The notes under the pieces are model-generated. The model had not been told where the DNA came from. It was given only the letters and a program-made list of their open reading frames with translations, and did no database searches. Shown here piece after piece: positions 42,851 to 51,156 of a stretch of 64,000 bases of DNA (positions are counted from its first letter, which is position 1; each line of letters begins with the position of its first letter). The DNA comes from Pedobacter africanus. GTDB lineage: Bacteria > Bacteroidota > Bacteroidia > Sphingobacteriales > Sphingobacteriaceae. The translations under genes and the position numbers were made by a program. The DNA is taken from the NCBI RefSeq assembly GCF_900176535.1, contig NZ_FWXT01000001.1, positions 3,100,001 through 3,164,000 on the forward strand, given 5' to 3'.

Positions 42851-44029
42851 ATGATATCTCCTGTTTCTGCAACATATATTTATCCTGTTTCTGCCCCGCC
42901 CGTAAAGAATGGCGTTTTAACTTTTGATGAACAAGGCACGATAACAGGTGTTTTTACAGCAGAGGAAGCCCGGGAGCGGCAGCTGAAAAATATACGGCAT
43001 TATGAGGGCTTACTGGCTCCGGGTTTCGTAAACACACATTGCCACCTGGAGCTTTCTCATTTGAAAGACCAGATTCCGCAGCATACCGGCTTGCCTGAGT
43101 TTGTACAATCGGTGATTAAACTCAGGAACTTCAATGCGCAGGAACGGGAGGAGGCTATGGCAAAGGCTGATGCGGCTATGTATGCAAGCGGTATTGTAGC
43201 TGTAGGTGATATTTCCAATCAACCCGTTACAAAGCCTATCAAACAGCATTCAAAGCTATATTATCATACTTTTCTGGAGATTATGGGCTTCAGGCCAGAA
43301 CAGGCCGAAGCCATCATGGAAAGGGTGAAGCAGTTAAAAGACGAGTTTGGATCGCTCCCGATATCTATAGTACCCCATGCACCTTATTCTGTATCGTCCG
43401 AATTATTTAAGGTGTTGGCTGAATATGCTGCGGAAACAGGCGGGCCGATCAGCATTCATAACCAGGAGACCAAAGAGGAAAACGATTTTTTTGAGCGTAA
43501 AGAAGGCGGCTTTTTAGATCTTTTTGAATTTCTGGGGCAGGACATAGACTTTTATCAGCCATCCGGAAAAACATCGTTGCAGACTTACCTGCCACTTTTG
43601 CCGCCTGAGCTAAAAACCTTGCTGGTCCATAATACTTATACCTCTGCTGCTGATGCCACTTTTGCAGCGTCCGTTCATCCGAACTTATATTGGGGCCTTT
43701 GCCCGAAAGCAAATTTATATATAGAGAACCGCCTGCCTGATGTAGACATGATGCGCAGGGCCGGGTTGAGGATCACGATAGGAACGGATAGCCTGGCCAG
43801 CAATAACAGTCTGGACCTGCTATCGGAGTTAAATGTATTGCAGCAGCATTTTAATGTCCCTACGGAGGATTTGCTGAAATGGGCTACATTCAATGGCGCA
43901 GAATTTTTAGGGATAACGCAGCAGTTTGGTAGCTTTGAACCTGGAAAACGGCCGGGGCTAAACCTGCTTGGCTTTAAAGAACAGGATGGAAAAGTGATTT
44001 TGGGCAATGAGCTACAGCGTTTATTATAA
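42851..44029 (+). CDS. Amidohydrolase (nucleoside/aminofutalosine deaminase-like)
   Basis: The protein has 392 residues from ATG 42851; the frame is open further upstream, but that part overlaps the divergent regulator. The metal-dependent TIM barrel shows NTHCHLELSHL (HxH), VPHAPYSVS, SIHNQETKEEN and IGTDSLASNNSLD (late metal Asp), the pattern of S-adenosylhomocysteine, methylthioadenosine and 6-aminodeoxyfutalosine deaminases. It probably deaminates an adenosine-like compound in the cytoplasm. A role in futalosine menaquinone synthesis is possible, but no other mqn gene is present. The nitronate monooxygenase-like gene follows after 14 bases. Confidence 0.8.
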   Translation: MISPVSATYIYPVSAPPVKNGVLTFDEQGTITGVFTAEEARERQLKNIRHYEGLLAPGFVNTHCHLELSHLKDQIPQHTGLPEFVQSVIKLRNFNAQEREEAMAKADAAMYASGIVAVGDISNQPVTKPIKQHSKLYYHTFLEIMGFRPEQAEAIMERVKQLKDEFGSLPISIVPHAPYSVSSELFKVLAEYAAETGGPISIHNQETKEENDFFERKEGGFLDLFEFLGQDIDFYQPSGKTSLQTYLPLLPPELKTLLVHNTYTSAADATFAASVHPNLYWGLCPKANLYIENRLPDVDMMRRAGLRITIGTDSLASNNSLDLLSELNVLQQHFNVPTEDLLKWATFNGAEFLGITQQFGSFEPGKRPGLNLLGFKEQDGKVILGNELQRLL

Positions 44030-44043
44030 ATTAATGCAGATTT

Positions 44044-44985
44044 ATGAAGAACAGGATTACTGAACTTTTTAACATACAATTTCCTATTATACAGGCAGGG
44101 ATGATCTGGTGCAGTGGCTGGCGGCTGGCATCAGCAGTTTCCAATGCAGGTGGCTTGGGCATCCTGGGAGCCGGCTCCATGTACCCGGAAGTACTGCGTG
44201 AACATATTCGCAAGTGCAAGGTTGCAACTTCAAGACCTTTTGCTGTAAACGTACCCCTGCTTTATCCGAATATACAGGAAATCATGCAAATTATTGCCGA
44301 GGAGCGGGTCCCCATTGTATTTACCTCTGCCGGTAACCCAGCAAGCTGGACTTCTTTTTTAAAGGAGAAGGGGATGGTTGTAGTGCATGTAATTGCCAAT
44401 ACCAAATTTGCATTGAAGGCTGAAGCATGTGGTGTGGATGCTATTGTTGCGGAAGGATTTGAAGCCGGAGGACATAACGGCAGGGAAGAAACCACCACCA
44501 TGTGCCTGATTCCTATGGTATGTGATGCAGTGAAGATACCGGTGATTGCCGCCGGTGGAATTGGCAGCGGAGGGGCAATGCTTGCAGCCATGGCCCTGGG
44601 CGCCGAAGGGGTACAGATTGGGTCTGCTTTTGCTGTTGCAGAAGAGTCATCTGCACATCCGAACTTTAAAGAACGCATTGTCCATGCCGCAGAGGGGGAT
44701 ACCCAATTGAGGATGAAAAAGCTGGTGCCGGTACGTTTGCTGAAGAATGAATTTGCCGATGCCGTTGCCCTGGCAGAAGCCGGTGGGGCGAGTGCGGAGG
44801 AACTGGTAAATATTTTAGGGAGAGCAAGGGCAAAATTGGGTATGTTTGAAGGAAATATGCAGGAAGGTGAACTGGAGATCGGGCAGGTATCGGCAATGCT
44901 GAAAGAAATAAGGCCTGCGGCGACAATTTTAGAGGAAATCTGGCAAGGGTTTTTAGCTGCTAAAACCAGGCTGCTAGCACAATAA
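44044..44985 (+). CDS. Nitronate monooxygenase / FabK-like FMN protein
   Basis: This 313-residue TIM-barrel flavoprotein has FPIIQAGMIWCSGWRLASAVSNAGGLGILG at the front, AEGFEAGGHNG (with the conserved His), and the FMN-phosphate regions PVIAAGGIGSGGAMLAAMALGAEGVQIGSAF. These fit the 2-nitropropane dioxygenase/NMO family, which also contains the enoyl-ACP reductase FabK. NMO members oxidise alkyl nitronates; FabK reduces enoyl-ACP. The sequence alone does not decide between them, and no fatty-acid genes adjoin. It probably shares a transcript with the amidohydrolase. Confidence 0.85.
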   Translation: MKNRITELFNIQFPIIQAGMIWCSGWRLASAVSNAGGLGILGAGSMYPEVLREHIRKCKVATSRPFAVNVPLLYPNIQEIMQIIAEERVPIVFTSAGNPASWTSFLKEKGMVVVHVIANTKFALKAEACGVDAIVAEGFEAGGHNGREETTTMCLIPMVCDAVKIPVIAAGGIGSGGAMLAAMALGAEGVQIGSAFAVAEESSAHPNFKERIVHAAEGDTQLRMKKLVPVRLLKNEFADAVALAEAGGASAEELVNILGRARAKLGMFEGNMQEGELEIGQVSAMLKEIRPAATILEEIWQGFLAAKTRLLAQ

Positions 44986-44990
44986 CATGC

Positions 44991-44998
44991 TATATTTG
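44991..44998 (+). promoter_or_regulatory. -7 box (TATATTTG) upstream of the acylphosphatase operon
   Basis: TATATTTG matches TAnnTTTG exactly, 21 bases before ATG 45020 and just after the preceding stop. It is the likely promoter of the acylphosphatase-flippase-dut-TPR-DUF4292 run. Confidence 0.5.
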
Positions 44999-45019
44999 TA
45001 GATCAGGAAAAGAAAGTAA

Positions 45020-45301
45020 ATGAAAATTATACATATTGATGTCAAGATAACAGGTAAGGTTCAGGGGGTTGGGTTTAGAGAGACTACCAAGTATGTCGCA
45101 GATCAGTCGGGAATTAAAGGTTTTATCAGAAATGAGGCAGACGGCTCAGTATATATTGAAGCAGAGGGCGGACAATGGGAACTGGATTCTTTTCTGGAGT
45201 GGTGCAATGACGGACCGGATCGGGCTAAAGTAGAGAATTGCGAAGTGAGCCAATCAATGGAGCCTAAACACTTCAAAGATTTTGTAATCTTAAAGAAATA
45301 G
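45020..45301 (+). CDS. acyP: Acylphosphatase
   Basis: The 93-residue ferredoxin-like protein has the signature GKVQGVGFRETTKYVADQ with the catalytic Arg, and GFIRNEADGSVYIEAEG with the catalytic Asn. It hydrolyses acyl phosphates such as carbamoyl or acetyl phosphate in the cytoplasm. The length is normal for the family (about 90). The flippase gene begins 1 base after its stop, so they are coupled, although the functional link is unclear. Confidence 0.95.
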   Translation: MKIIHIDVKITGKVQGVGFRETTKYVADQSGIKGFIRNEADGSVYIEAEGGQWELDSFLEWCNDGPDRAKVENCEVSQSMEPKHFKDFVILKK

Positions 45302-45302
45302 G

Positions 45303-46775
45303 ATGTCGGCTATCAAAAAATTTCTTGGACAGACAGCCATTTATGGAGTGACGACAGTTGTGTCGAGGATGTTCAATTTTATCCTTACACCTTTGTTTAC
45401 TGGGGTATTCCAACCGGCAGTGTATTCCATATTTACAAAAATGTATGCCTCTGCATCGCTGATCAATGCCATACTGGCTTTTGGAATGGAAAGTACTTAT
45501 TTCAGGTACCTTAACAAACACGAGGATAAACGACAGGAAGTATATAATAATTCCTTTTTTACCGTTGGTTTTCTTTCCCTGCTTTTTCTGATTACAGGCC
45601 TGCTGTTCGCAAAGCCAATTGCTATTCATTTTTCTACTGAACCGGGGCAGGTAACGGATTACATGAGTTATGTAAATTATTTTGTGTGGCTATTGTTTAT
45701 CGATGCCATTTGCGTAATCCCCTTTGCAAAGCTCAGGGCCGATGGAAAACCGATTAGGTTCAGCGTGATTAAGTTTCTTAACATTGGGAGTTTTATTGGT
45801 TTTAACCTGTTTTTTTTATTTGTTGTACCGGCTATCATCAGGACAGAAAGTTCAATTGGGCACTGGTGCGCCTCCTGGTATAGAGAGGGATGGATTGGCT
45901 ATGTCTTCATTTCTAATCTGATTGCTAGTGTGTTAACATTGCTGCTGTTGGTTCCTGAACTGCTGAAGTTAAAGCTGAAGTTTGATGCAGAATTGTTTAA
46001 GAAGATGTTTTCATATTCCTGGCCTGTTCTTATAGCGAACTTATCTTTTGTAGTGAACGAGAACCTGGATAAGATGATCCTGGAACCATTGGGCGTTTCA
46101 GCCTATAACCTTGGGGTATATGGCGCGGTCTGTAAGATTGCAGTATTTTTAAGTCTTTTCATAACTGCATTTCGTTTGGGGGCAGAACCCTTCTTTTTCA
46201 GTCATGCTAAAAATGCGAATGCCAGAACGACTTATGCTACTGTACTCAATTATTTTGTGGTCGCACTTGCTCTCATTTTTGTAGGCCTGGTTGCCAACAT
46301 AGAGATACTGAAACATTTTATTGATAAAGAATACTGGGTTGGACTAAATGCAGTGCCCATCTTATTGTTTGGCTACGTATGCCTTGGCATCTATAGCAAC
46401 TTATCGATCTGGTATCGCTTATCAGACCAGACTAGATATGGACTATACATATCTGTAATTGGTGCAATCATCACCATTGTGCTCAATATTGTATTGGTAC
46501 CCGTTTACGGCTTTATGGGCTCGGCCTGGGTATCCATGCTGGCATATTTTGTAATGATGGTGATCTCTTACGTACTGGGACAAAAAAATTATCCTATTCC
46601 GTATAACCTGAAACGGATCCTATGGTATATGTTGGTATCAATTATACTTGTTGCCCTTTCTTTTTGGGTATTTAACAGAAATATTTATATTGGAAATGTC
46701 TTGTTTCTCGTTTTCATAGCTGGGTCATTTTATGCGGAGAAAAAAGAATTGAAACAAATACTCAAAGGAAAATAG
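45303..46775 (+). CDS. Oligosaccharide flippase (Wzx/MATE-like, MOP superfamily)
   Basis: The 490-residue polytopic protein has 12-14 hydrophobic helices. It opens with GQTAIYGVTTVVSRMFNFILTPLFTGVF, the typical front of polysaccharide exporters in the MOP superfamily, and has polar breaks such as YFRYLNKHEDKRQEVYNN. It would flip a lipid-linked sugar, such as an O-unit or lipid II, across the inner membrane. It is not in the glycan locus of region 1 but in a conserved-looking envelope operon with dut and DUF4292, so a housekeeping envelope role is possible. The substrate cannot be read from sequence. Confidence 0.88.
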   Translation: MSAIKKFLGQTAIYGVTTVVSRMFNFILTPLFTGVFQPAVYSIFTKMYASASLINAILAFGMESTYFRYLNKHEDKRQEVYNNSFFTVGFLSLLFLITGLLFAKPIAIHFSTEPGQVTDYMSYVNYFVWLLFIDAICVIPFAKLRADGKPIRFSVIKFLNIGSFIGFNLFFLFVVPAIIRTESSIGHWCASWYREGWIGYVFISNLIASVLTLLLLVPELLKLKLKFDAELFKKMFSYSWPVLIANLSFVVNENLDKMILEPLGVSAYNLGVYGAVCKIAVFLSLFITAFRLGAEPFFFSHAKNANARTTYATVLNYFVVALALIFVGLVANIEILKHFIDKEYWVGLNAVPILLFGYVCLGIYSNLSIWYRLSDQTRYGLYISVIGAIITIVLNIVLVPVYGFMGSAWVSMLAYFVMMVISYVLGQKNYPIPYNLKRILWYMLVSIILVALSFWVFNRNIYIGNVLFLVFIAGSFYAEKKELKQILKGK

Positions 46776-46791
46776 TTTTGAAAATAAGCTT

Positions 46792-47223
46792 ATGAACATT
46801 AATATCATTAACCATTCAGGACATCCCCTGCCACAATATGAAACTGCACATGCCGCAGGGATGGACCTGCGTGCTGCTATAGAAACAGAGATTACCATTA
46901 AACCTTTGCAGCGTGTGCTGGTTCCAACAGGTTTATATATTGAACTTCCGGTAGGCTATGAAGCGCAGATCCGTCCGCGCAGCGGCCTGGCCTATAAACA
47001 CGGGATCAGCATTGTGAACGCTCCCGGCACCATTGATGCCGATTACCGCGGAGAGTTGAAAGTGCTGCTGGTGAATTTATCGGACACAGATTTTGTGGTG
47101 AATAATGGCGACAGGATAGCACAGATGGTAATAGCCCGGCATGAAACCGTGGTGTGGAATGCAGTTGAAGAACTGAGTGATACCGCACGTGGAGCAGGGG
47201 GGTATGGACATACAGGAAAATAG
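46792..47223 (+). CDS. dut: dUTP diphosphatase
   Basis: The 143-residue trimeric dUTPase has its five motifs visible: AAGMDLRA (1), RPRSGLA (2), GTIDADYRGELKV (3), RIAQMVI (4) and RGAGGYGHTG (5). It cleaves dUTP to dUMP and pyrophosphate, keeping uracil out of DNA and feeding dTMP synthesis. It lies 16 bases after the flippase gene and 3 before the TPR gene in the same transcript. Confidence 0.97.
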   Translation: MNINIINHSGHPLPQYETAHAAGMDLRAAIETEITIKPLQRVLVPTGLYIELPVGYEAQIRPRSGLAYKHGISIVNAPGTIDADYRGELKVLLVNLSDTDFVVNNGDRIAQMVIARHETVVWNAVEELSDTARGAGGYGHTGK

Positions 47224-47226
47224 CAG

Positions 47227-48285
47227 ATGAAATACACGGTGTTTTTATGGATTTTACTGGGCTGTATAACTACAGCGGCCGCACAGCCGCCGCCGGTGGT
47301 TGCTCAGGTAGACAGCAATGTCATAAAAACACTTTTTTTTGCCGGTCTCCGAGATAAACTGAGTGAAGATTATAATAAAGCAAACGAGAGTTTTACTAAA
47401 ATACTGGCCATCGATCCTAATAATTCGGCTGTTCATTACGAAATTGCGGTACTGAACTACCGGCAGAATAAACTTTTTGAGGCCGAAATGGCCATCAAAA
47501 AAGCAACTGCTGTTAATGCCAATAATATCTGGTACTGGCTGCTGATGGCTGAGTTGTATAAGCGAAAAGGAGATATGGAGGCTTTGGTGAAGGTCTTGAA
47601 CCAGATGATCAGGCTCTCTCCGCAAACCGAAGCTTATTATTTTGACCGCTCCAATGCCTGGTTGCTGGCGGGTAAAACTGAAGAGGCCATGAAGGGATAT
47701 GAGGAGCTGGAAAAGAAATTTGGCAGTTCAGAGGCTTTGGTTCATGCAAAACAAAGAATAATTGCAGAAAAAACACAGGGCAACGGAGCAACGCCCCAGG
47801 ATAACAGACAGGCAGAGGCTTCGCTTACACCAGATCAGTCTAAACTGCTGCTGGCAGAAAAGCTGTTTAAACAGGGTGACCTGAATGGCGCGCTGATCCA
47901 GTATAAATCTATACTGAAAAATACGGATCAGATCTACGTGGCCTGGGAACGTACGCTGAATATCGAAGTTGCACTGGGACTCTACAAAGAAGCCCTGAAA
48001 ACTGCCGATGAGGCTTTGGGAATTTATCCAAATCAGGCGGTTTTGTATTACCATCTGGCCATTGCCTTGCAGCGGGAAGCCAGGTACGCTGAAGCGCTGG
48101 TAAATATCAAGTCGGCTTTGCAACTCGATGAAGGGAACGGTCTTTATATGGAGCTATACGGTGATGTATTGTATTTAAAGGGGGATAGAGACCTGGCTTT
48201 ACTGCAATGGAAAAAAGCCAAAGCAACCGGTATGGGATCGGAAAAATTAAATAGGAAGATCAATGAGCAGAAGTATGTGGAATAG
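47227..48285 (+). CDS. Secreted TPR-repeat protein
   Basis: The 352-residue protein has a signal peptide (MKYTVFLWILLGCITTAAAQ) and then tetratricopeptide-type helix pairs: DYNKANESFTKILAIDPNNSAVHYEIAVLNYRQNKLFEAE, a block around VKVLNQMIRLSPQTEAYYFDRSNAWLLAGKTEEA, and a second array from 210 to 345 (GDLNGALIQYKSIL, KEALKTADEALGIYPN, AEALVNIKSALQLDEGN). It is probably periplasmic and scaffolds protein contacts. It overlaps the DUF4292 gene by 23 bases. Its position beside envelope genes suggests outer-membrane or peptidoglycan work, but no enzyme function is visible. Confidence 0.88.
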   Translation: MKYTVFLWILLGCITTAAAQPPPVVAQVDSNVIKTLFFAGLRDKLSEDYNKANESFTKILAIDPNNSAVHYEIAVLNYRQNKLFEAEMAIKKATAVNANNIWYWLLMAELYKRKGDMEALVKVLNQMIRLSPQTEAYYFDRSNAWLLAGKTEEAMKGYEELEKKFGSSEALVHAKQRIIAEKTQGNGATPQDNRQAEASLTPDQSKLLLAEKLFKQGDLNGALIQYKSILKNTDQIYVAWERTLNIEVALGLYKEALKTADEALGIYPNQAVLYYHLAIALQREARYAEALVNIKSALQLDEGNGLYMELYGDVLYLKGDRDLALLQWKKAKATGMGSEKLNRKINEQKYVE

Positions 48286-49054
48286 GTTGATATACATGGT
48301 ATTGGTTATGGGTGCGTTGCTGGGATGTAAGGTAAGGAAAGCAGTAGTTGTTGTCCCTCCGACGGATGCAGCGAAGGCAATGAGCAGCAAAAAAGCAGAA
48401 AACCTGGCTTTGCTCAAAAAGAACGATCTTGCATTTAATACCCTTGCTTTAAAAGGGAAGGCCGGTCTGGATATCAATGGCAACACAAATAATGTGAGCA
48501 TGAACATCAGGATGAAGAAAGACGAAATGATTTGGATCAGTGTAACTGCCATAGCTGGAATTGAAGTTGCGCGGGTATTGATTACTCCCGATAGCCTTAA
48601 GGTTAGAAACAACTTTCAGAATGTATACCTGAAAAAGCCTTTTAGTTATGTTCATACCTTTACCAATAAACAAGTGAATTTTAAATTGCTGCAATCTATA
48701 TTCTCGGGAAATACGATTGATGATTTTATGACCGAAGAATCTGAACTGGAGCAGAAGGATGGTGTGTGGGTGTTAAAAGGGCAGCAGCAGGATCTGGCTT
48801 ACAGAGTGTTGTTCAATACTTTGATGAAGGTGCAGGAGAACAATCTGAATGATGTAAGATCGGGTAAAGCCTTGAAAGTTGTATATGGCGATTACCAGAA
48901 AGTAGCGGATGAGCTGTTCCCTTCGAGCATGCAGATCAGTTCGATGGCAGGGGCTAAAAACGTAGGGCTTAAGCTCGACTTTTCAAAAATTGAACGCAAT
49001 CTTCCGCTTGATTTTCCGTTTAGTGTTCCAGGGAAGTATGAAGTAATAAATTGA
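48263..49054 (+). CDS. DUF4292-type lipoprotein
   Basis: The 263-residue protein starts with a lipoprotein signal whose lipobox is ALLGC (Cys near residue 22). After a short linker come repeated beta strands (LALKGKAGLDINGNTNNVSMNIRMKKDEMIWISVT) like the LolA/LolB fold proposed for DUF4292. It is probably anchored to a membrane facing the periplasm and may bind lipid or help outer-membrane assembly; that role is an inference from fold. The start overlaps the TPR gene by 23 bases; ATG 48275 is an alternative. EnvC follows after 22 bases with its own -7 box. Confidence 0.82.
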   Translation: MSRSMWNRLIYMVLVMGALLGCKVRKAVVVVPPTDAAKAMSSKKAENLALLKKNDLAFNTLALKGKAGLDINGNTNNVSMNIRMKKDEMIWISVTAIAGIEVARVLITPDSLKVRNNFQNVYLKKPFSYVHTFTNKQVNFKLLQSIFSGNTIDDFMTEESELEQKDGVWVLKGQQQDLAYRVLFNTLMKVQENNLNDVRSGKALKVVYGDYQKVADELFPSSMQISSMAGAKNVGLKLDFSKIERNLPLDFPFSVPGKYEVIN

Positions 49055-49063
49055 TTTTTTTTA

Positions 49064-49071
49064 TACTTTTG
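49064..49071 (+). promoter_or_regulatory. -7 box (TACTTTTG) of the EnvC-like gene, probably leaderless
   Basis: TACTTTTG is an exact TAnnTTTG match that ends 5 bases before ATG 49077, so transcription from it would start at about the start codon. A TTG at 49051 is too close to serve as -33. The arrangement matches that of rlmN. Confidence 0.45.
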
Positions 49072-49076
49072 ACCCA

Positions 49077-50384
49077 ATGAAGCTACGCAAATCCCTTATA
49101 CTCTTATTATTTGTTTTCTTTACCCTCGTCACATCGGCCGTATTTGCCCAAAGCAGTGCGGAGCTCAAAAGAAAAAAAGAAGCTATACAAAGGGAGATTG
49201 AACTCCTGCAGCGCAATCTGACAAAAACTGCAAAAAGTAAGAAACTGACATTGGGGCAGATCAGTGCGTTAAATGCAAAGATTAACCTGATGCAGGATAA
49301 AATCACGGTGATTAACTCGGAGATCAAAAATCTGGACAACCAGATTCACGAAAATACCAACACGGTGATCAGTCTTAAAGGACAACTTAGCCAGCTTAAA
49401 AAAGAGTATGGTGCCATGATCCGCTTTGCACAGCGCAATAAGAATGCCTATGATAAGATGATGTTCATTTTTGCGGCCAAAGATTTTAACCAGGCTTATA
49501 AGCGTATTAAGTACCTGCAGCAATTTGGACAATACCGTAAAAAACAGGCGGGATATATACAGGGTACCCAAAAAGACCTGAACAATAAAATTGTTGTACT
49601 GGATAAAAACCTGAAAGAAAAAAGCAATTTGCTGCACGAACAGGAGAATGAAAAAGACAAGCTGGGCAAGAACAAGTCGGAACAATCGGCCGTACTGAAC
49701 AAGTATGCCAAACAGGAAAAACAATACCAAAAGGATATTGCCGCCCGCAAGAAACAACAGGCACAGATTGACAGGAGCATCAGGGCTGCTATTGCTCGTG
49801 AGATTGCATTGGAACGTAAACGTGCAGAGGAAGCTGCAAGGGCTGCTGCTGCAAAAGCCGCCGCTGCTGCCGCCGCCGCTGCTGCAAAAGCCAAGGCCGA
49901 AAACAGGCCTGCGCCGGCTGCTGTCCCTGCGGCCAAGCCTAAAGCCGGGGGCGACTACCTGGCAGCAACGCCAGAGGCGGCAAAATTGTCCTCTGCATTT
50001 GAAAGCAACCGTGGGGGATTGCCATGGCCGGTAGCATCGGGATCTATTACCGAAAGTTTTGGTAAACATAAAAGTGGGCAGGCCAATTATGATAACGTTG
50101 GTATTACCATACAGACTGCTGATGGTGCAGCGGTAAGGGCCATCTTTAACGGTGAAGTTAGAAAGGTAAGTGGTGTAATGGGTAAATACTATGTACTCAT
50201 CAGGCATGGGCAGTTTTTTACCGTCTATTCGAATTTAAGATCTGTAAGTGTTGGGGTAGGTGACAAGGTGACGACCAAACAAACCATTGGTGTTGTGGCC
50301 CTTGAGGGCGGAGTGCCTGAATTGCAGTTCCAGATATGGAGGGGGCAAACGCCTCAGAACCCTGCCGGATGGATTGCGAAGTAA
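49077..50384 (+). CDS. EnvC-like murein hydrolase activator with degenerate LytM domain
   Basis: The protein has 435 residues, with a signal peptide (MKLRKSLILLLFVFFTLVTSAVFAQ) and a long coiled coil (about 25-255) rich in Lys, Gln and Glu. An Ala-rich linker (about 255-285) is followed by a LytM/M23 domain (about 315-435). The zinc ligands of active M23 enzymes are not kept: the HxGxD region reads NVGIT, YxHL reads YSNL, and the HxH region reads LQFQI. It therefore should not cut peptidoglycan itself but activate amidases, as EnvC does at the division septum. It stands upstream of two tatA genes. The call is firm for the architecture and inferred for the role. Confidence 0.9.
   Translation: MKLRKSLILLLFVFFTLVTSAVFAQSSAELKRKKEAIQREIELLQRNLTKTAKSKKLTLGQISALNAKINLMQDKITVINSEIKNLDNQIHENTNTVISLKGQLSQLKKEYGAMIRFAQRNKNAYDKMMFIFAAKDFNQAYKRIKYLQQFGQYRKKQAGYIQGTQKDLNNKIVVLDKNLKEKSNLLHEQENEKDKLGKNKSEQSAVLNKYAKQEKQYQKDIAARKKQQAQIDRSIRAAIAREIALERKRAEEAARAAAAKAAAAAAAAAAKAKAENRPAPAAVPAAKPKAGGDYLAATPEAAKLSSAFESNRGGLPWPVASGSITESFGKHKSGQANYDNVGITIQTADGAAVRAIFNGEVRKVSGVMGKYYVLIRHGQFFTVYSNLRSVSVGVGDKVTTKQTIGVVALEGGVPELQFQIWRGQTPQNPAGWIAK
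49828..49938 (+). repeat. Ala-rich low-complexity stretch in the EnvC-like gene
   Basis: A run of GCx codons interrupted by Lys encodes AARAAAAKAAAAAAAAAAK followed by Pro/Ala repeats. It links the coiled coil to the LytM domain and is liable to length change by slippage. Confidence 0.8.
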
Positions 50385-50404
50385 ACTATTGCAATTAAAA
50401 TGAT

Positions 50405-50412
50405 TATATTTG
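50405..50412 (+). promoter_or_regulatory. -7 box (TATATTTG) upstream of the first tatA
   Basis: TATATTTG is an exact TAnnTTTG match, 28 bases before ATG 50441, in the 56-base gap after the EnvC-like gene. The nearest TTG upstream (50389-50391) is 13 bases away, so the -33 half is uncertain. Confidence 0.45.
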
Positions 50413-50440
50413 TGTTAAAGAGGTAAAAACAGAGCGAAAG

Positions 50441-50902
50441 ATGTATACAGGTACGTTAGTTGAATTCTTAAATATGGGCGGTGGAGAGATCATGCTGATC
50501 CTTGCCGTTGTACTTTTGTTATTTGGAGGTAAAAAATTGCCTGAACTGGCGAGGGGGCTGGGAAAAGGATTGAGAGAATTTAAAGATGCATCTGATGGCG
50601 TAAAACGTGAAATCCATAGGAACATTAATGCCGTAGGTATAAATGATGAGATCAACGAATTTAAATCTGCATTTAATGATGAGCCCTCTAACCGGAACCA
50701 TCCATACGCCCATACTCCAAATGATGGCACCTATACACCAGATCCTTATTCGGGGCATGATGAACCTTACAGTGAGGCCGCAAATTTTGATAAACAACAG
50801 GCTGCGGCCCATACCGAAGATACAACAAAACCAGGCACAGAGCACAGTCCTGCCGATAGCAACGAACACACTAAAACAGAAACAGATAAAACTAAAAATT
50901 AA
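50441..50902 (+). CDS. tatA: Sec-independent translocase component TatA/TatE, long acidic tail
   Basis: The 153-residue protein has a single N-terminal membrane helix in GGGEIMLILAVVLLLFGGKKLPELARGLGKGLREF, exactly the TatA hairpin of helix, hinge and amphipathic helix. It is followed by a long polar tail rich in Asp, Glu, His, Pro and Thr (about 65-153) not found in short TatA proteins. TatA oligomers form the pore for folded proteins carrying twin-arginine signals. A second TatA gene follows after 10 bases. No tatC is in the window. The GH106 enzyme of region 3 may be one client. Confidence 0.9.
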   Translation: MYTGTLVEFLNMGGGEIMLILAVVLLLFGGKKLPELARGLGKGLREFKDASDGVKREIHRNINAVGINDEINEFKSAFNDEPSNRNHPYAHTPNDGTYTPDPYSGHDEPYSEAANFDKQQAAAHTEDTTKPGTEHSPADSNEHTKTETDKTKN

Positions 50903-50912
50903 TTAAAACATC

Positions 50913-51116
50913 ATGTTTGACACAACAATATTAGCCATGCTTGGCGGGCCGGAAATTGCCATAATCCTGGTAATTGTACTATTACTTTTTGGTGGCAGAA
51001 AAATTCCTGAGCTGATGCGTGGTCTTGGAAAGGGGATTAAAGAATTTAAAGATGGTAAAGATGGTGCTGATGATCCGGTTGAGCAAAACCGCAGCAACAC
51101 CAATAAACCTGTATAG
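50913..51116 (+). CDS. tatA: Sec-independent translocase component TatA/TatE, short form
   Basis: This 67-residue protein is a canonical short TatA: GGPEIAIILVIVLLLFGGRKIPELMRGLGKGIKEF as the membrane and amphipathic helices, then a short charged tail. Its helix region is very like that of the preceding gene, so the two probably arose by duplication. One may act as TatA and the other as TatB or TatE. The two are almost certainly co-transcribed. Confidence 0.92.
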   Translation: MFDTTILAMLGGPEIAIILVIVLLLFGGRKIPELMRGLGKGIKEFKDGKDGADDPVEQNRSNTNKPV

Positions 51117-51156
51117 GATTACCAATCTGATTTTTTAATTTAATGTATTCTTTATT

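Noticed and set aside
49269..50207. 312-residue open frame on the - strand, rich in Ser, Phe and Leu
   Set aside because: It is the reverse of the EnvC-like coiled-coil and Ala-rich linker; low complexity explains its length.
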